Assembly (NCBI GenBank): GCA_007118975.1
Contig: SKQO01000115.1
Location: forward strand, 1 to 52,888
Length of the DNA: 52,888 nucleotides
Direction: 5' to 3'
Origin: Halobacteriales archaeon
GTDB lineage: Archaea > Halobacteriota > Halobacteria > Halobacteriales > SKNY01
Shown here: piece by piece, positions 1 to 8,512 of the stretch
Numbering within the stretch: the stretch's first letter is position 1
Layout of the letters: each line of letters starts with the position of its first letter
The notes under the pieces: generated by a model
Database searches by the model: none
What the model saw: only the letters and a program-made list of their open reading frames with translations
Told to the model about the DNA's origin: nothing
Position numbers and translations under genes: made by a program

Positions 1-741
1 ATGGCCGCTCAGCCGCTCGCCGGTTTCTCGAAGCTCCGATTCCGAGAGGTCCTCCCCACGAATAATCTCCAGCGTCAGGTAGCCGTCGTAACCGATGTCG
101 GCGAACTGCTCGATCATATCCGGGACGCCTTCATCGTCCGGGTCGAGGGCCGGACCGTGGAGGTGAACGTGCACCAGTCGACCCGCGATCCGCTCGAGCT
201 CTCCCGGTTCGATCTCGGGTCGGTTCCAGAGTAATCCGAAGTTGTTCGTTTCCACCTGCTCTGCCACCGCAAGCGCCTCGTCGACACCGGTAACGATGTC
301 GTGGCACGTCTCCAGGGCGGGCGTCACGCCGTGTTCGGCTGCGAACTCGCCCAGTTCCGTAAACCCTGCTGCACAGGCGGTCGCCGCCGCGTCGGTCATT
401 TCCTCCTGGTCACCCTTCGCAAACACCCGAAGGACGTCTGCACCGAGGTCGCCCGCCAATGCAGCGTTCGCTTTTGCCCGTTCGAGTTCGGCCTTCCGGT
501 CGTCCTCGTCGACGATTGCCAGTCCTTCCGAGGTGGCGACTGCCGGTATCTCGACTTCGTACTCGGCGAACAACGCCGCGGCTGCTTGTCTGTCAGCAGC
601 CGATGAGTCCGAGTCGAGACCGTGTTCATGGCCGGAGTCGACGCGAAACTCCACGCCCTGATACGACGTGTCCGCGATGAACGAGGCGATTCGCTCTTGC
701 TCCCAACTCGGACAGACCCAGGTCATGAACCCCACTTTCAT
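1..741 (-). CDS. Sugar phosphate isomerase/epimerase, TIM barrel (3' end cut by window edge)
   Basis: Reads from an ATG at 741 without a stop to the window edge, giving 247 residues of a xylose-isomerase-like TIM barrel; family members usually have 250-290, so little is missing. Putative metal and active-site residues are E144 (ALETCHD), the HVHLHG histidines near 191-195 and E225 (LTLEII). Where many relatives have a metal-binding Asp after strand 6, this protein reads LLWNRPE with Asn173, so the metal site may differ. The family interconverts keto and aldo sugars or epimerises them; the substrate cannot be told from sequence. A TATA-like element 28 bases upstream fits a leaderless mRNA. It points away from the broken dioxygenase gene to its right. 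Confidence 0.85.
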   Translation of the reverse strand, partial: MKVGFMTWVCPSWEQERIASFIADTSYQGVEFRVDSGHEHGLDSDSSAADRQAAAALFAEYEVEIPAVATSEGLAIVDEDDRKAELERAKANAALAGDLGADVLRVFAKGDQEEMTDAAATACAAGFTELGEFAAEHGVTPALETCHDIVTGVDEALAVAEQVETNNFGLLWNRPEIEPGELERIAGRLVHVHLHGPALDPDDEGVPDMIEQFADIGYDGYLTLEIIRGEDLSESELRETGERLSGH

Positions 742-765
742 ACATGCACAGCGGCGCAAGCCACG

Positions 766-773
766 TATATAAG
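766..773 (-). promoter_or_regulatory. Probable archaeal box A (TATA) of the sugar isomerase gene
   Basis: The minus strand reads CTTATATA, centred about 28 bases before the ATG at 741. This is the spacing expected for a haloarchaeal leaderless transcript. Confidence 0.5.
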
Positions 774-853
774 CCTGGGCGATGAGCAGCCCGGCGACCT
801 CCGGCAAGAACCGGGACACCTGGCTATTACATCCCGGGGGACCTCGGGCACAC

Positions 854-1747
854 ATGGCCGAGGTCGTGCCACCACGTAACGAACTCGATGCGACCGACCG
901 ACGCGATTTCGAAGAATTGGGCTACGTGTTCTCCCCCGGGGTACTCTCCGAGAACACCGTCGAACGATGACAGGCGGAAGCCACAGACCTCCTCGAACTC
1001 GTCGTCAATGCGGGACTCGAGTACGGGGAACAATCCAGGCTGTCGCTGATCCAGTCCCCGGATGGCGGCGGCTACAGCATCGGGAAACTACAGTCGTACA
1101 TCGACATCTCGGCGACCTTTCACGAGTTCCTCGGCAGCGAGGCCTTCCGGCATCCAATCGAGCAGCTGTACGACGACCGTGCAGTCCTGCATGTCGGCTC
1201 CTCGAAACTGAACTATAAACAGCCACTGGCGGAGCCGATTCCGGGCCTCGAGGCCAGCGAGCGGACGGACCGGTTCCCGATCCACAGCGACTGGGCGTAC
1301 TACGAGCGGCACGGCTATCCGGACGGTGTCACGACGACCATCGTCATTCTTGACGACGTTAAGGAGGAATCCGGCCCGCTTCGCATCTGGCCGGGCACCC
1401 ATACACGGGCGTTCGAACACGAACAGGTAGACATCGGCCGGCAGGTGGTTCCAGGGGCACTCGACGAATACGACAGTCAGACCTTGTTGGGGCCTGCCGG
1501 GTCAGTGCTGACATTTGATTCGCGCATGGTCCACGCATCCAGCCCGAACGAGTCCGGGCGACCGCGACGCTTTATGATCGGGACGCACTACCCCGAGGCG
1601 AACGAAACTGACGCGTTCAACCGGTATCACACCCCACAATCGATCGCCAGCAGCGCCCGACAAACGGGACGGATAACGGAGTATGCTCGTCGGTCGGCCA
1701 ACGGCGGGGTATCGCCGACGTGGTCGCTCGAGCAGGCGAGACCGTGA
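854..1747 (+). pseudogene. Phytanoyl-CoA dioxygenase (PhyH) family gene with an in-frame TGA
   Basis: A single reading frame from ATG 854 to the stop at 1745-1747 encodes a PhyH-like Fe(II)/2-oxoglutarate dioxygenase of about 297 residues, except that codon 39 (968-970) is TGA. Downstream of the stop the frame stays clearly coding. It contains the iron-binding HSD of FPIHSDWAYY, the distal His of MVHASSP and the 2-oxoglutarate Arg region (RRFMIGTHY). No ATG or GTG follows the stop until 1445, which lies beyond the HxD motif, so no active enzyme can start after it. The context (VER-stop-QAEATDLLEL) would fit a Trp codon TGG changed to TGA. The product would hydroxylate a small molecule if intact. 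Selenocysteine is not used by known haloarchaea, so recoding is unlikely. Confidence 0.8.
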
Positions 1748-1755
1748 TCGTGTGA

Positions 1756-2178
1756 TCAGAGCCGTCGATACATCCCCTTCGAGTCCGGCCGTGACTCCGC
1801 GAAGCCGAACCGCTCGTAAAAGCCATCGACATCTGACAGCAGACAGACGAACGCGCCGGGCGGTGCGCGCGATTCGATCCGTTCCATCAACCGCTTCATG
1901 ATGCCCGATCCGATCCCCCGGCGTTGGTGATCTGGATGGACGACCACCTCGCTGATCTGATAGAGGGTACCGTCGTCACCGACGACGCGCCCGTATCCCA
2001 CGACTGTTTCGTTCCGCTCGTCCGTGGCCGTAATCGAGAGTAGCGTGTTCGGGAGGCCTCGTTCTGCCCCCTCCCGGGAACGCGGGGGCATGCCGGCGAT
2101 CTCGCGAAGCGACAGATAGGTCTCGATGCGTGGCAGTTCCGCCCGGAACACGTACGGATCTTCCTGATCGGTCGACAT
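1756..2178 (-). CDS. GNAT family N-acetyltransferase
   Basis: A 140-residue GNAT-fold protein. The acetyl-CoA pyrophosphate-binding motif A is visible as VVVHPDHQRRGIGSGIM, with QRRGIG matching the Q/RxxGxG/A consensus, followed by the usual C-terminal FYERFGF segment. It transfers an acetyl group from acetyl-CoA to an amine; the acceptor is unknown. The gene is convergent with the broken dioxygenase (stops 8 bases apart) and lies downstream of the long enolase-superfamily gene on the same strand, 26 bases away, so the two may be co-transcribed. Confidence 0.88.
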   Translation of the reverse strand: MSTDQEDPYVFRAELPRIETYLSLREIAGMPPRSREGAERGLPNTLLSITATDERNETVVGYGRVVGDDGTLYQISEVVVHPDHQRRGIGSGIMKRLMERIESRAPPGAFVCLLSDVDGFYERFGFAESRPDSKGMYRRL

Positions 2179-2204
2179 CTACGAGGGGACCACGTGCTGG
2201 CGCT

Positions 2205-3668
2205 TTAGCCGTCGAAGCCGGGGTACGGATCGAACCCCGCCGTCTCCAGATCGAAGTCCCGACCGAACGGTGCCCGGACGACGGAACCGATCTCGATCCG
2301 CCCGTCCTGGATGTCGAGGCTTGCGAAGCCACCCTCGTGGCGGGTATAGAGGTCCCCGTGAGCGTCGAGCAGGGAGGACTGGACCGACTCCGGCACACCG
2401 CTCAAGCCGCGGAAGTAATGGTGGCCGTTTCGTTCGACGTGATCGAGCCCGAGCGTCCCCATGACGGCCAGGTCCTCGAGAAGCCCGACCGGGCCGACGG
2501 TCGTAAGATCCTCCCCGCTCATCAGGTACTCCTGGTCTTTTTCCCTGGAGTAGTAGGCCAACAGGCAGCGGTTCGCGATCCCTTTGAACGCGCCTTTGCA
2601 GTTCTTGTGACTCGTCCCCGCGTAACCACATTCCAGGGCACGCCGAAGACTGTCCGGTGCATCGTCCGACTCGTCGATGATCACCGGGGGCGCACCCTCC
2701 CATTCGTTGAACACGGCGGCGGTTTCCTCGCTGAAGGCGTCCCGCCGCGCCAGCGGCTGTTCGACGTAGAGGAGGTTCGGGAGGAACGTCTCGAGCTCGG
2801 GTGCCTCGCGGAGTTGCTCCCACTGCCGCCTGAACTCGGTCGCAGTCCCGTAGGCCTCGTTCGCATCGAGGGTAAACGCGTAGTCCGAACAACCCGCCTG
2901 GTGGAGAACGTCTTCGATGGTCGCTAGCCGATCGATATCGAAGTCCAGGTCGGCGGTGAGTTTGATCTTGAGGTGGTCAATCCCCTGCTCGGTAACGTAC
3001 TCCCCGAGCGTCTGGGGCAGCCCATCATCGAGTCGTTCGGCGGGCGTCAGATCATCGTCGGTGAGCGGGTCTGTCTGTCCGACGGTGTGGCGAACCGAAA
3101 CGCTCGATAGCGGGGCCGGTGGTAGCAGTTCATCAGCCGATTCGTCCGCAAGCTCCTCGTGAAACGCCGTTAGGTCGAGCCCGAGTTGATTCTCACGGAC
3201 AGCATCTGCGAAGGTAAGGTCGTGGCGACGACAGTACGCGTCGATGGCCGCCTGCTCGACGAGACTCACCCCGTATCCCCAGAGCAGCGGGGGAATGATC
3301 GTTCCCTCGCCCCATTCGCGCTGGCGGTCGTAGAGTGCCTGCCAGAACGCGAACGGCGTGTCCGCCTCGACCTCCCCGGCTGATTGACAGGCGTATTCGA
3401 CCGCCTCTATGAGCCGTTCATCGCCTTCCTCGGGGGGCACTTCCGACCCTTTCACGAACCAGGTGGCCCCCGTTGCCCCCATCGACAATCCGACCGTCGA
3501 CGCCCCGTCGATGTCGAACTCGATGGCAAGCAGCAAGCGTTCGCCTTTGTTGACCGCTTCGTCGCCGTCTTCGTCCTCTTCTTCGTCGTCGGTCTTCCCG
3601 AACGAAAGGACCATCCGACGATCGATCAAGACCTGATAGGCATCGACGGATTCGACTGCGATTCCCAT
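2205..3668 (-). CDS. Enolase-superfamily protein, long form (mandelate racemase/muconate lactonizing-like)
   Basis: 487 residues, about 100 longer than usual MLE/MR enzymes. Superfamily landmarks in the C-terminal barrel are the KxK of LKIKL after strand 2, then metal-ligand segments LDANEAY, YVEQP and IIDESDD, then GTSHKN with a Lys near strand 6 and a late GLDHVERNGHH segment. These enzymes abstract a proton alpha to a carboxylate and commonly dehydrate or epimerise sugar acids. A paralogue at 41264-42712 shares the same layout (KxK, LDANE, VEQPL, IIDESDD, GTSHKN, VERNGH). Unlike it, this copy carries an acidic insertion around residues 26-38 (DDEEEDEDGDEA). Substrate unknown; a sugar-acid dehydratase is the best guess from context. 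Confidence 0.85.
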   Translation of the reverse strand: MGIAVESVDAYQVLIDRRMVLSFGKTDDEEEDEDGDEAVNKGERLLLAIEFDIDGASTVGLSMGATGATWFVKGSEVPPEEGDERLIEAVEYACQSAGEVEADTPFAFWQALYDRQREWGEGTIIPPLLWGYGVSLVEQAAIDAYCRRHDLTFADAVRENQLGLDLTAFHEELADESADELLPPAPLSSVSVRHTVGQTDPLTDDDLTPAERLDDGLPQTLGEYVTEQGIDHLKIKLTADLDFDIDRLATIEDVLHQAGCSDYAFTLDANEAYGTATEFRRQWEQLREAPELETFLPNLLYVEQPLARRDAFSEETAAVFNEWEGAPPVIIDESDDAPDSLRRALECGYAGTSHKNCKGAFKGIANRCLLAYYSREKDQEYLMSGEDLTTVGPVGLLEDLAVMGTLGLDHVERNGHHYFRGLSGVPESVQSSLLDAHGDLYTRHEGGFASLDIQDGRIEIGSVVRAPFGRDFDLETAGFDPYPGFDG

Positions 3669-3742
3669 GGTGTCGATCAGGTTTTTCGGGTGGATGCTTA
3701 ACGTTGCGCTTCATCCAGCCCACGACTGCTGTGTCCCGGCGC

Positions 3743-3988
3743 TCACTGCTCGCCCAAGAGAGACGCCGGATCCTCGGGCAACCGGAACGATTCCTTGAGA
3801 TCGAACGCGTTCCGGCGATCGCCACTGATTTCGTCGATCGGCACCAGTGCACCGGCTTCCGTCGCGTCGGCGGCTTCCTCTTCGTGCCACACCGTGACGA
3901 ACGTGACAGTGCCGTCTGCCTGTTCGACCGGGTAGTACGCCTTGTTCGTCCGACGGTCCCAGTACCACTGGGCTTGGAATTCTCCCAT
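3743..3988 (-). CDS. Small acidic hypothetical protein
   Basis: 81 residues, acidic, with aromatic WYWDRRTNKAYYP near the N-terminus and no membrane segment or signal peptide. The composition is haloarchaeal (many Asp/Glu), and no convincing gene lies on the opposite strand, so I take it as real. The family is not recognised. It sits alone between the long enolase gene and the TSUP exporter, on the same strand. Confidence 0.55.
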   Translation of the reverse strand: MGEFQAQWYWDRRTNKAYYPVEQADGTVTFVTVWHEEEAADATEAGALVPIDEISGDRRNAFDLKESFRLPEDPASLLGEQ

Positions 3989-4249
3989 ATCCCGAGTGGT
4001 GAGCCGGGAAGGCTTGGTTGTTTGGGCGAAGTCCCCGGTCGGATGCGGAGAAAATCATTCGTTTCGCGAGCAGCGGTGCATGCACCGGGCTTCTCGCAAT
4101 CTGAGATCCCAGTCGCTCGTCGCCACGGTACGTCGAGAGAATCCGACCGGCACAAGCGACGTTTCTCCCATGGCTGTCTGCGGACGACCGGGGCCCCTTC
4201 TCGAGCCAATATTCCAGGAGATCGTTTCTGGTGGACCCTGTCAGCAGAA

Positions 4250-5038
4250 TTAGTGTAGCGATTCGACACCGAGCGGGACGATGCCCGGGGCAAGGACGAG
4301 CAACACTACCCCCAACAACATGCGGAGCAACCGGGCAGGAACAAGGTGCGCGATCCGCCACCCAACGACGACTCCAATTACCTGCGGTACCCCGGCTAGG
4401 ACGACCAGTGGCCACGACACGGCGCCGACTGACAGATAGCCGATGGCCGCAAAGCCCGCGATAAAAATCGATTGTACCTGCGCGACGGCGAGACCGACGA
4501 GCATGGGAACACCGAGCAGCACCAGCAAGGGAACGGCAAGGACTGGACCACCGACACCAAGCATACCCCCGGCGACCCCGATTACCAACCCCACCAGGCC
4601 GAGCGTGACGCGCTGGACACCTTCACGGTCGCGCACGTGGCCGCGGTGCAAGGAGAAACCGAGCTCACGCGCCAGGAGACCCGCCCCGATCGTCCCGACG
4701 AATACCGCGAGCACGACCCCGAATGTAAACTCCGAGACGTACAGGTTCAAGCGGGTGCCGACAAGCGCCCCCATGATACCAAACACGCTTAGGATAACAG
4801 CCATCTCGTGTGCCATTGACGACCGCAACTCGCCCGACCGGGCGTAAGCGACACTACCGATCACACCGGTCGCGACGAACGTGGTACTCGCCGTCCCAGC
4901 GACGACTGCGGGATCGATGGGGAGCAACACGAACAGTGCGATGGTCACAAAGATACCACCTGGACCGATGGTCGTAATACCCACCCCCGCGAGGAAGGCG
5001 ACCAACACGAGCAGGATCGCGAGTTCGACCGGGAACAT
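4250..5038 (-). CDS. TSUP family (TauE/SafE) membrane permease
   Basis: 262 residues, nearly all hydrophobic, with about eight predicted transmembrane helices in two repeats. Each repeat starts with a Gly/Pro-rich loop typical of TauE/SafE proteins (GVGITTIGPGGIF and GVAGGMLGVGGPVLAVP). Members export or import sulfite, sulfoacetate or other organosulfur anions. I chose the ATG at 5038 (MFPVELAIL) because AGGAGG lies just before it and the first helix begins at once. A further in-frame start at 5074 would add 12 polar residues. A sulfatase gene 1.8 kb away could supply sulfate or sulfonate, but linkage to it is only a guess. Confidence 0.85.
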   Translation of the reverse strand: MFPVELAILLVLVAFLAGVGITTIGPGGIFVTIALFVLLPIDPAVVAGTASTTFVATGVIGSVAYARSGELRSSMAHEMAVILSVFGIMGALVGTRLNLYVSEFTFGVVLAVFVGTIGAGLLARELGFSLHRGHVRDREGVQRVTLGLVGLVIGVAGGMLGVGGPVLAVPLLVLLGVPMLVGLAVAQVQSIFIAGFAAIGYLSVGAVSWPLVVLAGVPQVIGVVVGWRIAHLVPARLLRMLLGVVLLVLAPGIVPLGVESLH

Positions 5039-5052
5039 ATTCCTCCTGGTGA

Positions 5053-5070
5053 GGGGTGGCGCGACACCCC
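5053..5070. promoter_or_regulatory. Short inverted repeat upstream of the TSUP gene
   Basis: GGGGTG and CACCCC form 6-base arms around a GCGCGA loop in the leader, 15 bases before the ATG at 5038 and within the divergent intergenic region shared with the SDR gene. It could be a hairpin or an operator; there is no further evidence. Confidence 0.25.
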
Positions 5071-5129
5071 CCATAACGGTATTGTCCAGCGGGTGCCGAG
5101 CAGTAAATCCCCGGTGACGTTTCCGAACG

Positions 5130-5137
5130 CTTATTCA
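5130..5137 (+). promoter_or_regulatory. Possible box A of the SDR gene
   Basis: CTTATTCA lies about 25 bases before the ATG at 5159, close to the position expected for a leaderless haloarchaeal transcript. Confidence 0.35.
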
Positions 5138-5158
5138 CGCGATCGGCGACCCGCGATC

Positions 5159-5977
5159 ATGAAGGTCCTCGTTACCGGCTCAAGCGGGCGAGTCGGCACG
5201 GCGATCATGAATCACCTCCCGAAGAAGGGCGCATATGACGTGACCGGCCTGGACATCGTCGACCATCCCGAGCACGAGACGATCGTCGCGGACCTCAGGG
5301 ACAGCAAGGCCGTCCACCAGGCTTGTGCGGACCAGGATGCCATCGTCCACGCCGGCCACAACGTCGCGCTCAATTCGGAAACCCGAACCGTACAATGGAA
5401 CGGCGCCCTCCTGGACAACCTCTGGAGCGGGACGCTCGTCTTTCAGGCCGCGGCCGAGGCGAACGTAGACTCGGTCGTGTACGCCTCCTCCAATCACGGC
5501 GTGGGTGGGTACGAAGACGAACACGCCCCGGAGCTCTACGATCTCGGGTACGAACTGACGCTCGGCCCGGACGCGACGCCACGACCGGACTCCCTGTACG
5601 CAGTCCAGAAACTTTACGATGAATCGATGGGACGGTTCGTCGCGACGCAGTATGATCTGGCCGTCTATGCTATCCGAATCGGGAACGTCCAGCCACCCGA
5701 AACCGACTCACCACACCTCGCGGTGGCGGCGGGCGAACACGAACCGGGATCGACCGCGCATGAACGACAGATCCGGCGAATGCGCGCCATGTGGTTCTCC
5801 CGGCGGGATGTCGCAAACATGATCGATGCGTGTCTGCGAGACGATACGGTCTCCTTCAATGTCTTTTATGGTGTAAGCGACAACGAGCGGTCGTGGTTCG
5901 ACATCGAACACGCGAAACGCACGATCGGCTATACTCCCGCGGATGACGGTGAGGCCGCGCCCCCGACAAAGGAGTGA
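5159..5977 (+). CDS. NAD(P)-dependent SDR, uronate dehydrogenase / Azf glucose-6-P dehydrogenase-like
   Basis: 272 residues of an extended SDR. The nucleotide-binding GSSGRVG is at residues 7-13, the catalytic Ser region YASSNHGVGGY at 108-118, and the Y147-x3-K151 pair in YAVQK. The SSNHxVG segment and the C-terminal YGVSDNERSWFDI closely resemble bacterial uronate dehydrogenase and the NAD-dependent glucose-6-phosphate dehydrogenase (Azf) of Haloferax. Those enzymes oxidise the anomeric carbon of a uronate or sugar phosphate to a lactone. The next gene, 47 bases downstream, is an amidohydrolase that could open such a lactone. The start is set by the Rossmann motif; an upstream in-frame start at 5093 adds a non-conserved basic tail. 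Confidence 0.87.
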   Translation: MKVLVTGSSGRVGTAIMNHLPKKGAYDVTGLDIVDHPEHETIVADLRDSKAVHQACADQDAIVHAGHNVALNSETRTVQWNGALLDNLWSGTLVFQAAAEANVDSVVYASSNHGVGGYEDEHAPELYDLGYELTLGPDATPRPDSLYAVQKLYDESMGRFVATQYDLAVYAIRIGNVQPPETDSPHLAVAAGEHEPGSTAHERQIRRMRAMWFSRRDVANMIDACLRDDTVSFNVFYGVSDNERSWFDIEHAKRTIGYTPADDGEAAPPTKE

Positions 5978-6024
5978 GCCCAGCAACCGATAAAGCTTCA
6001 ATCGTTCCATCGACAGCCCGTGTC

Positions 6025-6861
6025 ATGTTCGAACACGAGGTGTACGACGCTCACACGCACATCGGTCACGTCCGCCAGGAATCGCCCAGGCTGACCGCCG
6101 ATGAGATGCTTACCTGGATGGACGAGCACGGAATCGATCGAGTCGTCCTCCTCTCCCTCGAGTCCCCGGAGGCCTCGAGTTACTACATTACCACCAACAG
6201 CGTGTTGAACCTCGCCGCTACCCATCCGGAGCGTTTCATCCCGTTCTGCGGCCTCGACCCGCGGATGGCGATCACGTCCGGCGAGACGGGTTACGAGACG
6301 CGAATTCGCGAGTACGTCGAGCGTGGCGCGCGTGGCTTCGGCGAACTCAAAGCGGGACTGCCGATCGACGACGAGCGCATGCAGCGCCTCTACGAACTCT
6401 GCGCGCAGTTCGAGCTCCCGCTATTGTTTCACCTGGACAACCGACGATGTACAGACGAGGTCGGGTTACCGGGGTTCGAAGCCATGTTGCAATCGTACCC
6501 GGAGGTCGATTTTATCGCACATGCGCCGGGGTGGTGGGCTCACATTTCAGCGGACGCCGACTCGCTCGGCGGGTATCCCGACGGACCCGTCGAGCCGGGT
6601 GGTCGCTGCGACGAACTCTTGACGGCATACGAAAACTGCTATGCGGACATTTCGGCCGGATCAGGGTGGAACGCACTCACGCGAGATCCGACGTTCGGTC
6701 AGTCCTTCTTGGAACGCCATGAGGACAAACTGCTGTTCGGCACCGATTACCTCTATCCCGGCCAAGACGTCCCCCAGCTCGACCTGCTCGAGACCTTCGA
6801 CCTCTCCGAAGAAATGGCGAGAAAGCTGCTGTCGACAAACCTCGACGACATCCTTCGGTAG
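6025..6861 (+). CDS. Amidohydrolase-2 family TIM-barrel hydrolase (possible sugar lactonase)
   Basis: 278 residues. The metal site starts with DAHTHIGH (His10, His12), continues with FIAHAPGWW and ends with LLFGTDYLYPG, whose Asp is the usual catalytic residue. This family (PF04909) includes decarboxylases and lactonases for aldonolactones and pyrone carboxylates. It follows the uronate-dehydrogenase-like SDR on the same strand, so hydrolysis of the lactone that the SDR would release is a reasonable proposal. An in-frame GTG at 5974 overlaps the SDR stop, but the extra 17 residues are not like the family. The ATG at 6025 places the HxH motif where relatives have it. Confidence 0.85.
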   Translation: MFEHEVYDAHTHIGHVRQESPRLTADEMLTWMDEHGIDRVVLLSLESPEASSYYITTNSVLNLAATHPERFIPFCGLDPRMAITSGETGYETRIREYVERGARGFGELKAGLPIDDERMQRLYELCAQFELPLLFHLDNRRCTDEVGLPGFEAMLQSYPEVDFIAHAPGWWAHISADADSLGGYPDGPVEPGGRCDELLTAYENCYADISAGSGWNALTRDPTFGQSFLERHEDKLLFGTDYLYPGQDVPQLDLLETFDLSEEMARKLLSTNLDDILR

Positions 6862-6865
6862 ATCC

Positions 6866-8377
6866 TCAGGCGCCCGAGATACGTGGCATCCAGAGGGGCT
6901 CCTTTTCCATCTCCGCAAAAAGGAGTTCGCGCGTGAGTCGGGCTTTCTCCGCTTCATAGTCGGGATCGTCCCATCGGTTGTGGTGCTCGGCTGGATCGGT
7001 CTCGAGATCGAACAGCTCCCCGTACTCGCGGCGGTAGTACCGCGTCAACTTGTATCGATCCTCGACGTACGTCTTGAGGTGAATCGACGTCGGTTCGTGC
7101 CGATTTTCGACGACTACGTGGTCCCGGGCGCGATCCCGTTCGCCCCGCCACACGGCGGCTTGATCCACGCCAGTCATCTCTCGCGGGACGTCGATGTCCG
7201 CAAACGAAAGCATTGTCGGGGCAAGGTCGGTCAAACTCTGTAACGCCGACGACGTTTCTCCATTCGGGATGACGTCAGGATACCGCACCAGGAACGGAAC
7301 CCGGATCAGGTCCTCGTAGTGAAATGGACCTTTCGCCCGAAGCCCATGGTGGCCGTAAAAATGGCCGTGATCGGACGTGTAGATGACGATCGTGTCCTCC
7401 GCTAGGCCGAGGGCGTCCAATCGGTCAAGGATGCGACCGACGTACTTGTCGGTGAAACTGATCATTCCGTAGTAGATGGCGATGTTCTCGGCCATGTCCA
7501 TCGCATCGTGGAGATGCGATTGGAAGCCATGTAACCCGAAGCCCGACTCGCGCCAGTCCGAGAAGTCGGGATCCTCCTCCTGGGTGAGCTGGAAATGTGG
7601 GGGATTTGCATCGTGCTCGCCCGGTTGCTTCTGGGGAACAGTGAGCGCTGCAGGATCGTACTGTTCGTCCCAGGGTTCGGGCACCAGATACGAGGGATGC
7701 GGGTCGGGGAAGCTGGCCCAGAGGAAAAACGGGGCATCCTCCCGTTGGTAGGATTCTAGCATCGCCCCGGTCCGCTCAGCGATCCACGTATTGTAGTGGT
7801 ACTCTTCGGGCAGCGACCACCGCCCACGTTGTGCTTCCCGATTCCCTGTCGGTTCACGGAAGTGATCCCGCCACTCGGTGAATCCTTGCGATTCCATCCA
7901 CAAAGCGTAGTGCTGCCCGACGTGGGCCTCGTCCGTGTGGTTGCGATTCAGTTCGACATGGTCGAAGCCATAGTACGGCCCGGTAAACTCCCGCCAGAAA
8001 TCGAAGTCGTGGAGGGTGGGGTAAGCCTCGATCGATTCGAACTCCTCCGTACTGTCAAGTGGTTGAAAATGTCCCTTGCCGATAAGGGCTGTTTCGTAAC
8101 CTGCAGCGGAGAAATCCTCTCCGACGACGTGTTCTTCCTCGGAGAGTTTCGTCCCCAGCGACCAGGCACCGTGTTGACTGGGCGATTTGCCGGTTACAAT
8201 CGAGGCACGGGTGGGGGTGCACGTGGGGTTCGGGCAGTACGTTCGATCGAACCGCGTCCCCTGGGCGGCGAGTCGATCCAGATTTGGCGTCTCGATCTCG
8301 TCGTTGAGGACGCCAAGCGTGTGCCAGTGCTGCTGGTCCGAGGTGATCAACAGTATATTGGGATTTCGACGGCTCAT
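6866..8377 (-). CDS. Sulfatase (alkaline phosphatase superfamily, formylglycine type)
   Basis: 503 residues from the ATG at 8377 (MSRRNPNILLITSDQQ); a start four codons upstream is possible. The modification motif CTPTR (Cys53-Arg57) matches C-x-P-x-R, where Cys becomes formylglycine, followed by the usual TGKSPSQHG. The second metal motif, TSDHGHFYGHHGL, is present. The family hydrolyses sulfate esters on carbohydrates or small molecules, or acts as a phosphonate or phosphodiester hydrolase. No signal peptide is seen, so it would act in the cytoplasm on an imported substrate. No formylglycine-generating enzyme is encoded in the window. It is convergent with the amidohydrolase (5 bases between stops). 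Confidence 0.93.
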   Translation of the reverse strand: MSRRNPNILLITSDQQHWHTLGVLNDEIETPNLDRLAAQGTRFDRTYCPNPTCTPTRASIVTGKSPSQHGAWSLGTKLSEEEHVVGEDFSAAGYETALIGKGHFQPLDSTEEFESIEAYPTLHDFDFWREFTGPYYGFDHVELNRNHTDEAHVGQHYALWMESQGFTEWRDHFREPTGNREAQRGRWSLPEEYHYNTWIAERTGAMLESYQREDAPFFLWASFPDPHPSYLVPEPWDEQYDPAALTVPQKQPGEHDANPPHFQLTQEEDPDFSDWRESGFGLHGFQSHLHDAMDMAENIAIYYGMISFTDKYVGRILDRLDALGLAEDTIVIYTSDHGHFYGHHGLRAKGPFHYEDLIRVPFLVRYPDVIPNGETSSALQSLTDLAPTMLSFADIDVPREMTGVDQAAVWRGERDRARDHVVVENRHEPTSIHLKTYVEDRYKLTRYYRREYGELFDLETDPAEHHNRWDDPDYEAEKARLTRELLFAEMEKEPLWMPRISGA

Positions 8378-8512
8378 TGCACCGACCACCCCCGCGGTGG
8401 TTGATCAAAGTATCGGCGTTGCAGCGAATCCGGACGCAGAGTTCTCAGTTGGGCAGAGGACTTCGAACTCCGGCCGAGATTCATCTTGGTTATGGTAAGA
8501 ACGAGGCAGGGA

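Noticed and set aside
968-970. TGA as a selenocysteine codon
   Set aside because: Haloarchaea are not known to have selenocysteine machinery and no SECIS-like structure was noticed; a mutation or error is simpler.
2130-2927. Plus-strand open frame of 265 codons antisense to the long enolase gene
   Set aside because: Shadow of the real gene; the enolase motifs are on the minus strand.
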